Source: Paenibacillus doosanensis (GTDB lineage Bacteria > Bacillota > Bacilli > Paenibacillales > NBRC-103111). Taken from it: 64,000 nucleotides of DNA. This document shows positions 34,951 through 43,115 of the stretch, one piece after another. Positions within the stretch are counted from its first letter, which is position 1; every line of letters begins with the position of its first letter. The notes under the pieces are model-generated. The model did no database searches. It was not told where the DNA came from and saw only the letters and a list, made by a program, of their open reading frames with translations. A program made the translations under genes and the position numbers. The stretch is from positions 1-64,000 of the forward strand of contig NZ_JANYUY010000042.1 of the NCBI RefSeq assembly GCF_025060755.1, read 5' to 3'.

Positions 34951-35766
34951 ATGAAGACGCCTGTTTTGAACCATACGCAATTGTCGCACCACCTCGCCAT
35001 CCAGATTACGAACATCCTGCAGGGGGCAGCCTGGGAGCAATGCGGGCTGATCATCGCACAAGTGTCGGAACTCGGTTCCATGGAGCTTCAAGATTTGGAA
35101 ACACGCCTCGGATTGGAAAAAGCCGCGCCGGCCGTCATGCCGAGCTACGATCCGGTAGAAAAGCTGCTCATCGTGCTGCTCCCCGGACAGCCCCTCGCCT
35201 CCGCGCACTTCCTCTCGCTCCCGGTTCACGATTTCCTGCAGCGCGCTTCCTTGCTGGAAGGGAACGTGACGGTCGCCAGCTTCCCCGAATGCGCTTCGCC
35301 CGACCCGGAAGCTTTCGCGGAGATGATTGCGATGACCCAGAGCCAAGAGACTGCGGAGCAGGAGCTTCAGGTCTACTGCCCGCTGGGCGGCCTGAACGGC
35401 GCGCCGTCCATCGTCATGATCGATCAAAACGCCGACCTGCTGGATTTCATGCAGGCCCGCCTCGGCATGCAGGGCTACGATGTGCTGCCTGCCCAGGACG
35501 GTCTCGAAGGGCTCCACCTCATCCGTGAAGCTTCCCCCGATCTGGTTATCACGGAATTGACGCTGCCCGCGCTGGACGGATACCAGCTCATTCACCGCAT
35601 CCGCCAATCGCGGGAATTAAACCGCAGCTGCAAAATTATGGTATTAACCGACCTCGGATTGGATCGGGAAGTGAGCAAATGCTTCGATCTCGGCGTCTCC
35701 GACGTCATCCGCAAGCCGTTCTCGCCGGTGGAGCTGGAGGCGCGCATCCGCAGACTGCTAGCCTAA
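34951..35766 (+). CDS. Degenerate receiver-domain protein (phosphoacceptor Asp replaced by Glu)
   Basis: A 271-residue cytoplasmic protein with an N-terminal alpha/beta region of unknown type (1-140) and a C-terminal receiver fold (about 153-271). In the receiver, Asp158 of the acidic pocket, Thr233 and Lys255 (RKPF) are kept, but the phosphoacceptor position in DLVITELTLP is Glu202 rather than Asp, a change that often mimics the phosphorylated state. The partner histidine kinase is not nearby. GGAG lies 11 bases before the ATG; a GTG at 34939 is the alternative start. It sits between the synthase and glycosidase-like genes, so it may be a constitutive regulator of polymer synthesis. Confidence 0.85.
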   Translation: MKTPVLNHTQLSHHLAIQITNILQGAAWEQCGLIIAQVSELGSMELQDLETRLGLEKAAPAVMPSYDPVEKLLIVLLPGQPLASAHFLSLPVHDFLQRASLLEGNVTVASFPECASPDPEAFAEMIAMTQSQETAEQELQVYCPLGGLNGAPSIVMIDQNADLLDFMQARLGMQGYDVLPAQDGLEGLHLIREASPDLVITELTLPALDGYQLIHRIRQSRELNRSCKIMVLTDLGLDREVSKCFDLGVSDVIRKPFSPVELEARIRRLLA

Positions 35767-35797
35767 TACTTTCTTTACGACAAAGGAGCTTACCGCC

Positions 35798-38008
35798 ATG
35801 AGAGGGACAACTACAGCCGGTAAATGGCTGCTCCGAATCATCTTAGCTTTGGCCGTCATTTTTCTCGTTTGGCACTACCTGCCTTTACACCAAATGGAAA
35901 CCGTCCGTTCCGCGGGCGGAGCGCAGATCAAATTCCGTACGAATAACGACCGCATTGAAGTGTATACGAATAAAACATGGACCCCTTTCTTCGCGAAAGG
36001 GGTCAATATAGGCGCGGCTCTTCCGGGCACTGATCCCGGCGAGCTGCCGATTACCAAAGAGCATTATTTGCAGTGGTTTAAGATGATTCAGGATATGGGC
36101 GCCAACACGATTCGCGTTTACACGATTTTGCAGCCCGCATTTTATGAAGCCGTGGTCGAATATAACCAGCGTCATGCCGGGCAGCCGCTTTATTTTATCC
36201 AGGGCGTCTGGGCTCCGGAAGAAGAGCTGATCGAGCAGAAGGATGCTTACATAGATGAAATTTATCAGCATTTCCAGCGCGATATTTCCCTTGCGGTCGG
36301 AGCCGTCTACGGGGACGCCGATATTCCCGCGGAATTCGGCAGAGCAAGCGGGAGCTACCGCGCCAATGCCGGACCTTATTTGCTCGGCTGGCAGATCGGC
36401 ACCGAATGGGACCCGACCATGGTGAAAAACACCAACGAGAAGCATAAAGACAAAGCCGGTTTCACCGGCGCTCACTTCTCGGCCAAGCCGGAAGCGTCGC
36501 CGTTCGAAAACTGGCTGGCCGAAATGCTCGACCATCTGTCGTCGCAGGAAGCCCAGTTCGGCTGGAGCCATCCCATCTCGTTCACGAACTGGGTGACCAC
36601 CGATCCGCTAAGCCATCCGGGCGAAGTTCTTATCGCCGAGGATATGGTCAGCGTCGACGCCACGCACATCCGGGTGGACGATTGGGCGGCCGGCTATTTT
36701 GCCGCTTTTCACGCTTATCCGTATTATCCCGATTTCTTCCATCTGGACGATACGCTTAAGGATTTGCCTGAACCTGACGGGACGCCGAATACTTACAAGA
36801 GCTACTTACGCAAACTGAAAGCGTACCATCCCGGAATGCCCGTCATGATCACCGAATTCGGCGTGCCCTCCTCGCTCGGCGTCGCCCACCTCGGCACGAT
36901 GGGCCGCAATCAGGGCGGGCATGACGAGCAGGAGCAGGGCCGCATCGACGCCTCGCTGCTGCACGATATATACAGCGAAGGCATGGCGGGGGCCATCGTC
37001 TTCTCCTGGCAGGACGAATGGTTCAAGCGAACGTGGAATACGATGAACTTCGAAATGCCGCCGGAACGCCGCAAGCTGTGGCATAACGTACTGACGAACG
37101 AACAGCATTTCGGTCTGCTCGCCATGCTGTCGTCCAAGGACGGACCGATTCGCATCGACGGCGATTCGAGCGACTGGGACGCTTTGAAGCCGGGCGACAA
37201 GCGCAAGCTCGAAGGCTCCTACCCCGGCTGGAAGGAGCTGTGGATGACCCATGACGAAGCCTATGTGTACATTACCGGCAAGCTGGAGAAGCCCTTCGAT
37301 CCGCAGCAGGAGATGCTGTACATCGGAGCCGATACGATTCCCGGCGGCAACAAGCATGCCGAGGAACTCGGCGGCCGCACGCTCGACGAAGGGCTTGAGA
37401 CGCTGATCGTACTGGGCAAGGATGAGGAGAGCGAGGTTCGAATCGCCTCCAATTACGATTTCCACCGCCGTCTCTACGGTCTCGGCTACGGGATGATCGA
37501 TGTGAAGCCCGAGGAATTCCGAGACGATTCCGGCCTGTTCCAGCCGTGGAAGCTGGCGGTCTCCCTCGAGCTCATTACGCCCGATTCCAAGAAGCATAAT
37601 CCGTTCGAGGAAGTGGACGCAGGCAAGCTGAAGCGCGGCACCACCGACACCGCTTCCCAGGACTTTCAATCCCTTGCCATGTGGCAGGCGAAGGGCGATA
37701 CAGTGGAGATGCGCATTCCATGGATGCTGCTCGGCTTCAGCGACCCAAGCTCGCTGCAGGTGATCGGCTACGGCGGCGAAGACGGCAAGCTCGCCTCGGT
37801 AACGACGCAGGGCATCCGGCTCGTTCCCTGGATCGTCAGCCGATCGGGCGGTCAAGTGACCGGATTAGGCGACGGCAAGAGCCCTTATCCGGTATCTGCG
37901 CTTCCGGTCTACCAATGGAAGCCTTGGGATAAGGTCCAGTACGTAGAACGGGTCAAACAAAGCTATGATCTGATGAAGCAAGCTTTCGGAAGCATTAACG
38001 GAGGCTGA
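35798..38008 (+). CDS. Membrane-anchored glycosidase-like protein with CBM9-like domain (paralogue B)
   Basis: A 736-residue paralogue of the protein at 24107-26329, sharing the same order: N-terminal membrane anchor (about 11-28), GH-A-like barrel beginning with KGVNIGAALPGTDPGELP, and a C-terminal CBM9-like domain starting near IRIDGDSSDWD (about 448). Candidate catalytic residues are Glu203 in IGTEWDP and Glu353 in ITEFGVPSS. It ends the operon with the HEAT, GT2 and receiver genes. Having a paralogue at the end of each divergent operon suggests each acts on its own polymer. Hydrolase, transglycosylase or non-catalytic roles are all possible. Confidence 0.75.
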   Translation: MRGTTTAGKWLLRIILALAVIFLVWHYLPLHQMETVRSAGGAQIKFRTNNDRIEVYTNKTWTPFFAKGVNIGAALPGTDPGELPITKEHYLQWFKMIQDMGANTIRVYTILQPAFYEAVVEYNQRHAGQPLYFIQGVWAPEEELIEQKDAYIDEIYQHFQRDISLAVGAVYGDADIPAEFGRASGSYRANAGPYLLGWQIGTEWDPTMVKNTNEKHKDKAGFTGAHFSAKPEASPFENWLAEMLDHLSSQEAQFGWSHPISFTNWVTTDPLSHPGEVLIAEDMVSVDATHIRVDDWAAGYFAAFHAYPYYPDFFHLDDTLKDLPEPDGTPNTYKSYLRKLKAYHPGMPVMITEFGVPSSLGVAHLGTMGRNQGGHDEQEQGRIDASLLHDIYSEGMAGAIVFSWQDEWFKRTWNTMNFEMPPERRKLWHNVLTNEQHFGLLAMLSSKDGPIRIDGDSSDWDALKPGDKRKLEGSYPGWKELWMTHDEAYVYITGKLEKPFDPQQEMLYIGADTIPGGNKHAEELGGRTLDEGLETLIVLGKDEESEVRIASNYDFHRRLYGLGYGMIDVKPEEFRDDSGLFQPWKLAVSLELITPDSKKHNPFEEVDAGKLKRGTTDTASQDFQSLAMWQAKGDTVEMRIPWMLLGFSDPSSLQVIGYGGEDGKLASVTTQGIRLVPWIVSRSGGQVTGLGDGKSPYPVSALPVYQWKPWDKVQYVERVKQSYDLMKQAFGSINGG

Positions 38009-38108
38009 CCTTTAGCGCATTGAAATACGACGAACGCCTGCATGCTCAGCATCTGGGTAGCAGCAGCATTTCCGGCCGTTTCAGACAAGTTTTCTCTGAA
38101 GCGGCAGC

Positions 38109-38151
38109 AAAAAACCGGGCCGCCTCCTAACGGAAGGCGGTCCGGTTTTTT
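38109..38151. terminator. Bidirectional terminator
   Basis: AAAAAACCGGGCCGCCT pairs with AGGCGGTCCGGTTTTTT across a short loop. It serves both the operon ending at 38008 (plus) and the sinR-like gene ending at 38158 (minus). Confidence 0.88.
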
Positions 38152-38157
38152 ACATTG

Positions 38158-38484
38158 TTATTTGTGGTTGTTTTTACGCCACTTGTTATATTCGAGAAAC
38201 TCCAGAAACTGCTCTTTGCTGATTCCCGAGTCCATAGCTTCGCGGACAAGCCCCAGCCAATCTTCATCCAGCTCCTGCTGAAGGGCGGTTTTATTTTGCA
38301 AAAATGATTCTATAGGAACCTCAAGAACCGCGCATATTTTCTCCAAAAACTGGATGGACGGATTGGACTGAATATCCCTTTCGATCGAGCTTAAATAGGA
38401 TTTAGCTACTCCGGCCTTTTCTGCGAGCTCCGTGAGGGTGAGTCCTTTTTCCATTCGCAATTGCTTCACGCGTCTGCCGATCAT
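38158..38484 (-). CDS. sinR: SinR-like transcriptional repressor
   Basis: A 108-residue XRE-family regulator closely resembling Bacillus SinR, the master repressor of biofilm matrix genes. The helix-turn-helix LTELAEKAGVAKSYLSSIER (about 18-37) and following NPSIQFLEKICAVLEV match the SinR DNA-binding domain; the C-terminal LDEDWLGLVREAMDSGISK is the SinI-type dimerisation hook. The start at 38484 follows AGGGGTGG by five bases; a GTG three codons upstream is less likely. A SinI-like gene lies upstream on the same strand. The neighbouring convergent operon encodes polysaccharide genes, plausible targets. Confidence 0.88.
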   Translation of the reverse strand: MIGRRVKQLRMEKGLTLTELAEKAGVAKSYLSSIERDIQSNPSIQFLEKICAVLEVPIESFLQNKTALQQELDEDWLGLVREAMDSGISKEQFLEFLEYNKWRKNNHK

Positions 38485-38620
38485 GGTAGCCACCCCTAGT
38501 CCTCTGTCAATTCAAATCTCCAATATATTGTATCAAAAAAAAGCGGAGTGTGAATGGCAAAATTTCAAAAAAGGAATTGAAAACGCTAACAATATGATCG
38601 AAAAAAATTTGTATGCGCCC

Positions 38621-38797
38621 TTAAGCTCTGTTTCTATAGGCTTCTTCAAAAGTATTTCTACGCTCTTCTTTTTGCGTGTGACGAATAAACTGCAGCACTT
38701 CTTTCTTGGATATCCCCATCTCACGGGCTGCAATGATCAAGTTGAGCCAGTTCTCGTCAAGGTTCTTGTTGGGTACAAGCGTGCGATAAACGGACAT
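38621..38797 (-). CDS. sinI: SinI-like anti-repressor (58 residues)
   Basis: A short gene found by translating the minus strand. It reads MSVYRTLVPNKNLDENWL at the start and contains LDENWLNLIIAAREMGISKK, which aligns with the C-terminal hook of the SinR-like protein encoded 137 bases downstream (shared LDExWLxLIxxAxxxGISKxExLxF). Bacillus SinI (57 residues) binds SinR through this segment and lifts repression. A strong GGAGGG site lies eight bases before the ATG. Order sinI-sinR on one strand is the same as in Bacillus subtilis. The C-terminal tail (EERRNTFEEAYRNRA) differs from Bacillus SinI. Confidence 0.8.
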   Translation of the reverse strand: MSVYRTLVPNKNLDENWLNLIIAAREMGISKKEVLQFIRHTQKEERRNTFEEAYRNRA

Positions 38798-38822
38798 GCT
38801 CCGATCCCTCCAGATTTCCGGA

Positions 38823-38848
38823 AAACTTGGTTTCCTAACTTGGTTTTC
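38823..38848. promoter_or_regulatory. Tandem direct repeat upstream of the sinI-like gene
   Basis: AACTTGGTTT occurs twice 14 bases apart (AACTTGGTTTCCTAACTTGGTTTTC on the plus strand). Its place just upstream of the sinI-like RBS makes it a candidate regulator-binding site. No known consensus was matched. Confidence 0.3.
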
Positions 38849-39021
38849 TCAATACGTTTCGCAGCCAAGCCCCCTTAAAAGAGGGTTCGGAACGTATATT
38901 ACGCTATATTACATGGAACAGAACAAAAGATTAACAAAGTAAGAACGGACTGTGAGCAATGTTTTATCGGCGCGTGTCCTTAGTCCCGAAAGACGACGCG
39001 GCCCGCTTGTACATAACGGCA

Positions 39022-39059
39022 AATCGGCCGCCTCCGGTAACGGGAAGCAGCCGATTGCG
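39022..39059 (-). terminator. Hairpin after the DUF4870 gene
   Basis: AATCGGC and GCCGATT form a seven-base stem with a second inner stem (CTTCCCGTTACCGGAGG). It directly follows the minus-strand gene at 39063-39386. The T-tract is weak. Confidence 0.5.
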
Positions 39060-39062
39060 GAC

Positions 39063-39386
39063 CTATTTGATAAGACGAATCGTCAAAGGATAGTCATACC
39101 ATTCGCCCTTCGAAGCGCGAATGGTCGCAATGACGATGCACACCAGCGCAAAGATGCCGAGAATCGGAAGCAGCACGAAGCCGATGATGGCAAAGCAGAG
39201 AATGCCCGCCACGAACGAATAAATGATCAGGGAGATTTGGAAATTGAGCGATTCTTTGGCATGCCGTTCGACATAGGCGGACTCGTCTTTCTTCAACAAC
39301 CAGACGATCAGCGGCGCGATCACACCAAGAATAATGCATAAAACATGAGAGAGCAGCGCCAAATTCCTTTCTTCGCTGGAAACCAT
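39063..39386 (-). CDS. DUF4870 (Tic20-like) membrane protein
   Basis: A 107-residue protein with three membrane spans and the DUF4870 pattern LALLSHVLCIILGVIAPLIVWL, then KDESAYVERHAKESLNFQ between the first and second spans, and a final span rich in Ile/Val/Leu. The family is widespread in Firmicutes and has no assigned function. It has a GGAGGGG site upstream of the ATG. Neighbours give no clue. Confidence 0.88.
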   Translation of the reverse strand: MVSSEERNLALLSHVLCIILGVIAPLIVWLLKKDESAYVERHAKESLNFQISLIIYSFVAGILCFAIIGFVLLPILGIFALVCIVIATIRASKGEWYDYPLTIRLIK

Positions 39387-39870
39387 ACAGCCCCTCCTTC
39401 AAACTGCCATAGCAGCAAGGTTATTGGAATATGTATGCGCAACATGTACGGAAGTTGCCGATATGCCGGGGAAAAAATCACCGTCGCCTCCTCTAAAGGC
39501 GCAAGCGGTCGAATTTGTCGACGGATTCCCCCGCTCGAGGGAATTTTCAGGCAGCCGAAAAAGACGCCCTTCTGCCGTTCATCCGCACTCCCATTACGAA
39601 GCAAACAACCTGATGAATACACGGATAAAGGCATCTTTTCACGCTTTGAAATGTGACAATTGTATGAACTTCTGATAAGATATGTTTTATATTACCATTT
39701 AAGAACTTGACAAGAAATTTTATAACCACAATATCCGGCAATGTCATCATGATTCCTGCGGTAAACTCTTTTCCAACCTGCGTTTCTTTTTCAAAAGGGA
39801 ACGTCTGCCGGTTATAGAAGTTATGATAACAAATCATATGATCCCAGCTTCGCTCGGAGGACATACGAAG
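39387..39870. promoter_or_regulatory. Upstream region of the PAS histidine kinase
   Basis: No gene is supported in these 484 bases. The stretch contains a partial copy of the 40-bp dispersed element (39499-39541) and an AT-rich segment with TTGACA (39707-39712) 17 bases before AATATC (39730-39735), a possible weak sigma-A promoter for the kinase gene. Confidence 0.35.
39499..39541. repeat. ~40-bp dispersed element, copy 2 (partial)
   Basis: GCAAGCGGTCGAATTTGTCGACGGATT followed by CCCCCGCT shares the core of the copies at 30141 and 59259, including GACGGATT and the complementary AGCGG/CCGCT ends. The inner arms GTCGA and TCGAC can pair. Confidence 0.6.
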
Positions 39871-41706
39871 ATGAATCCAATCGATAGCCCGGCCCCCAAA
39901 AGCTTGCCGCCCGATTCCAATCTGGCGCAAAAAACGGCTTTGCATGAGTATGCAAGCCATTGGTTCGATCTGTTTCCCTTCGGCGCCGCGCTGCTGGACC
40001 CGGAAACCGGCTCGATGCGAATTAACCCCGTTTTACGCCGCTTGCTAGGCTACGAGGAGGCGCCCGAGCCTAAAGACATCCGGTCTCTGCTTCACCCGGA
40101 CGAGCCGCTGCGATCCGCAGCCTGGCTCCGCCGGCTAACGACCGGAGTTTTTCCGTGCCCGCCGGCGGAGTTAAGGTTGATCCGCTCCTCCGGCGAGCCT
40201 ATTAGGTGCTGCGTACATGCGATGCGGCCGCTGACCGAGACGGGCCTCTTCCCATATGTATTGCTGCAAATTCAAATTATGCCCGACAAGACGCGGCTGC
40301 AGGCAAGAACTACGGTCTCCTTTGCGCAGCTGGATGCCATGCTGGAATCATTCCCTTATCCTCTCGTTATGGTGAATCAAGAATGGATCTGCACGTATAT
40401 GAATAAAGCGGCGGAACTCTTCCTCGAAGCGACCCGGGAGGAGCTGCTCGGACGCAGCCTATGGGACAGCCTCCCTCAAGTCGACACCTGCTTGTACCGG
40501 GAATGTATGCGATCGGCGGCGGAGATGATTCCGATACGCATTCAGGAAACAATGCCGTCCGGACGCACGTTCGAAATTAACGGCTACCCGACCGAAGACG
40601 GGATGTGTCTGTTCGCCCGGGATGCGTCGGCCGCGCAAGAGCAGGAAACGGCTTACGTTCATACGAAGCTGATGCTGAACCCCATGATCCGGCATATGCC
40701 TGACGCCGTCGCCATCATGGACTGCGAATATCGCATCGTTCAGGTGAATCCCGCTTATGTCGCCGCATTCGGCTATAAGGAGGACGAACTGCTCGGCAAC
40801 TTTCCCCTGCCCATACCCGCGGCGTTGAAGGAGGAAACCTGCATTTTGCTGCGGCAAGCGCTCCAGTTCAAGCAGCTCCATACGATTGAGACGAAGCGCA
40901 GGCACAAGGACGGGCGAATGTTCGACGTCTCCCTCTCGCTCTGGCCGATTATCGCCGAGGACCAGAACGTTATCGCCCTCACCCTTATTCTGCGGGACAT
41001 TACCGGGCGCAAGCAGGGCGAAGAGCTGCTGCGGTTTGCCGACAAGCTGTCGGTTGCCGGCCGTCTTGCCGCAGGTGTCGCTCATGAAATCCGCAACCCG
41101 CTGACCGCGCTCAAAGGCTTTACCCAGTTTATGAAGCAGAACGCCCAGTACAAAGAGCATTATTTCTCCATCATGCTTGCGGAGATGACGAGAATCGAGC
41201 AGACGCTAAACGAGCTGCTGCTGCTCACAAGCCCGCAGACGCTGCCGCTGCTGCGGCGAAGGGTAGAGCCGATTCTCCGCGAAGCGCTCGGCCAACTGGA
41301 GAAGGAAGCGGAGCTGCAGGGCGTCGAGCTGAAACCGCTGTTTCCGATTCATCTGGCCGAGGTTCGCTGCGACGAAAATCACTTGAAGCAAGTATTCGTC
41401 AGTCTCATTAGAAACGGAATCGAGGCGATGCCTCAAGGGGGCGCTATAACCGTCGATTGCTGTCAAACCGATGAACGAACGCTCTCCGTCACCTTTGCGG
41501 ACCAAGGCGTCGGCATTCCGGAAGAGCTGCTGCAGCGGGTAGGCGAGCCGTTCTTCACGACCAAAGAAAAAGGCACGGGTCTCGGTCTTGTGATCAGCAA
41601 AAAATGGCTGCACGATCTCGGCGGATCGCTGCATATCGCCAGCACGGAAGGGCGCGGCACGAAGGTCACCGTCCTGCTGCCCGTCGGAGAAGCCGCGGAG
41701 AAATAA
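39871..41706 (+). CDS. PAS-domain sensor histidine kinase (KinA-type orphan)
   Basis: A 611-residue soluble kinase: three PAS-like domains (about 20-130, 160-270 and 290-385), a HisKA dimerisation domain with phosphoacceptor His405 in VAHEIRNPLTALKGF, and an HATPase_c domain with the N box (NGIEAMP), DQGVGIPEE, PFFTTKEKGTGLGL. The start at 39871 follows CGGAGGA; an upstream ATG adds 16 residues. No response regulator gene is adjacent, as with sporulation kinases KinA-E, and the architecture is similar. A sporulation phosphorelay role is inferred from those parallels. The signal is unknown. Confidence 0.92.
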   Translation: MNPIDSPAPKSLPPDSNLAQKTALHEYASHWFDLFPFGAALLDPETGSMRINPVLRRLLGYEEAPEPKDIRSLLHPDEPLRSAAWLRRLTTGVFPCPPAELRLIRSSGEPIRCCVHAMRPLTETGLFPYVLLQIQIMPDKTRLQARTTVSFAQLDAMLESFPYPLVMVNQEWICTYMNKAAELFLEATREELLGRSLWDSLPQVDTCLYRECMRSAAEMIPIRIQETMPSGRTFEINGYPTEDGMCLFARDASAAQEQETAYVHTKLMLNPMIRHMPDAVAIMDCEYRIVQVNPAYVAAFGYKEDELLGNFPLPIPAALKEETCILLRQALQFKQLHTIETKRRHKDGRMFDVSLSLWPIIAEDQNVIALTLILRDITGRKQGEELLRFADKLSVAGRLAAGVAHEIRNPLTALKGFTQFMKQNAQYKEHYFSIMLAEMTRIEQTLNELLLLTSPQTLPLLRRRVEPILREALGQLEKEAELQGVELKPLFPIHLAEVRCDENHLKQVFVSLIRNGIEAMPQGGAITVDCCQTDERTLSVTFADQGVGIPEELLQRVGEPFFTTKEKGTGLGLVISKKWLHDLGGSLHIASTEGRGTKVTVLLPVGEAAEK

Positions 41707-41763
41707 GCCATGCGGCCCAATCCGGGCGGGACCTATACTTTTCGCGAGCGACCTGTGTTAAGA

Positions 41764-41769
41764 TATAAT
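41764..41769 (+). promoter_or_regulatory. -10 element of the tdk promoter
   Basis: A consensus TATAAT lies 32 bases before the tdk start. The -35 region 17 bases upstream (TTCGCG) is poor, so strength is uncertain. Confidence 0.45.
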
Positions 41770-41801
41770 GACATCTTTCGACGAGAGGACTGTCTTTCTA
41801 C

Positions 41802-42383
41802 GTGGCTAAATTATATTTTCGATACGGCACCATGAACAGCGGCAAATCGATAGAAGTGCTGCGGACCGCTCACAACTACGAGGAGCAGGGCAAAAAAGTG
41901 CTTCTATTCACCCCTTCCGTCGACGACCGCTACGGCGTAGGCACAGTGGCTTCGAGAATCGGCATGCAAAAGAAAGCGATCATCATCGACGACCAAATCG
42001 ATATGATCAAGCTGGCCGAAACGGAAAAACCGAATTGCATCATTATCGACGAAGCGCAGTTTCTAAACAAAGGCCAGGTCGCGCAGCTGACCGAAATCGT
42101 CGATACGCTGGGCATACCGGTCATCGCTTACGGGCTGCGGGCCGACTTCATGGGCCAGCTGTTCGAGGGCAGCTATCACCTGCTTTCCTTGGCCGACAAA
42201 ATCGAGGAGATCAAGACCGTTTGCTGGTATTGCGATAAAAAAGCAATTATGAATATGCGCTGTAAAGACGGGCGTCCGGTTTTTGAAGGGGAGCAAATTC
42301 AAATCGGGGGCAACGAGAGCTATTTGCCGGTTTGCCGCAAATGCTATTCGCTCAAACGCAAGGAAAGCCAGGCCCGCTCCTAG
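41802..42383 (+). CDS. tdk: Thymidine kinase
   Basis: Salvage enzyme phosphorylating thymidine to dTMP with ATP. The 193-residue protein has Walker A GTMNSGKS (9-16), the Walker B-type DEAQF (88-92) and the zinc-binding Cys pairs CWYC and CRKC in the C-terminal third, characteristic of type II bacterial enzymes. Translation starts at GTG with AGAGGA 12 bases upstream. It is closed by a strong terminator. Confidence 0.96.
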   Translation: MAKLYFRYGTMNSGKSIEVLRTAHNYEEQGKKVLLFTPSVDDRYGVGTVASRIGMQKKAIIIDDQIDMIKLAETEKPNCIIIDEAQFLNKGQVAQLTEIVDTLGIPVIAYGLRADFMGQLFEGSYHLLSLADKIEEIKTVCWYCDKKAIMNMRCKDGRPVFEGEQIQIGGNESYLPVCRKCYSLKRKESQARS

Positions 42384-42411
42384 AAGCGTCTGGCCATAAT
42401 TATGGATGAAA

Positions 42412-42461
42412 AAGAGGAAAGAGCGGCATCGGCGCATGCCCCGCTCCCTTCCTCTTTTTTT
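42412..42461 (+). terminator. Rho-independent terminator of tdk
   Basis: AAGAGGAAAGAGCGG pairs with CCGCTCCCTTCCTCTT and is followed by a run of T residues. Confidence 0.88.
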
Positions 42462-42587
42462 GCTGTCCGGGTCATCCGGCCGGCAGCAGCTTGCCCTGAC
42501 AGGCGACCCGCTTGCATGTCCGCCCGCACGGTCGTCCTTTCTTCCGCATACAATGGAACAAGCGCAAGGAAAGGACGGTGAAACCGG

Positions 42588-43103
42588 ATGTTCAAAAAAG
42601 ATCTGTTGTACAAGCTCGGCATCGCCGTATATTTGATCGTCTGGTATGTGGGCTCCTTCTGGATGATGGCGGCGCTGCAAAGCGGGTTGTTCGTCCATCT
42701 CTTCGGCGTCGACTGGAGTGTCGTTCATGAATATGCGTACTACGCGCTGGCCGGCGGCATCGGCGGGACGCTGTATGCGCTGCGGCTGTTTCATGAATAT
42801 TACGACCAACTGTCCGAACGCTGGCTGTTCTGGTATTTGCTGCGCCCTATCAAATGCGCCGGAGCCGCCGTAATGACGATCATTCTGTTTCAAAGCGGTA
42901 TTCTGCTGCTGCAAACGGGAGACTCGGTACTGGCAAAAATCGGGATCGCCTTCCTCGTCGGTTTCGGGTACGGCAAAGTGATGGATAAGCTCAAATCGCT
43001 GGCCGAAACGCTGTTTAACGGAAAAAGCGGTGGGTCATCCGATACGAAGGGTCCCCAGGCCCCGGGAAAAACCGTTTGGGATGAGGACGAGACGCCAAAA
43101 TAA
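42588..43103 (+). CDS. Small membrane protein of unknown function
   Basis: A 171-residue protein with four hydrophobic segments (about 12-32, 48-65, 86-108 and 112-130), then a disordered Gly/Ser/Asp-rich tail (about 140-171). No catalytic motif or family is recognised. AAAGGACGG precedes the ATG. It follows tdk after a terminator and converges on the SgrR-like regulator gene, so it is probably transcribed alone. Confidence 0.7.
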   Translation: MFKKDLLYKLGIAVYLIVWYVGSFWMMAALQSGLFVHLFGVDWSVVHEYAYYALAGGIGGTLYALRLFHEYYDQLSERWLFWYLLRPIKCAGAAVMTIILFQSGILLLQTGDSVLAKIGIAFLVGFGYGKVMDKLKSLAETLFNGKSGGSSDTKGPQAPGKTVWDEDETPK

Positions 43104-43115
43104 AATAATAAATAT

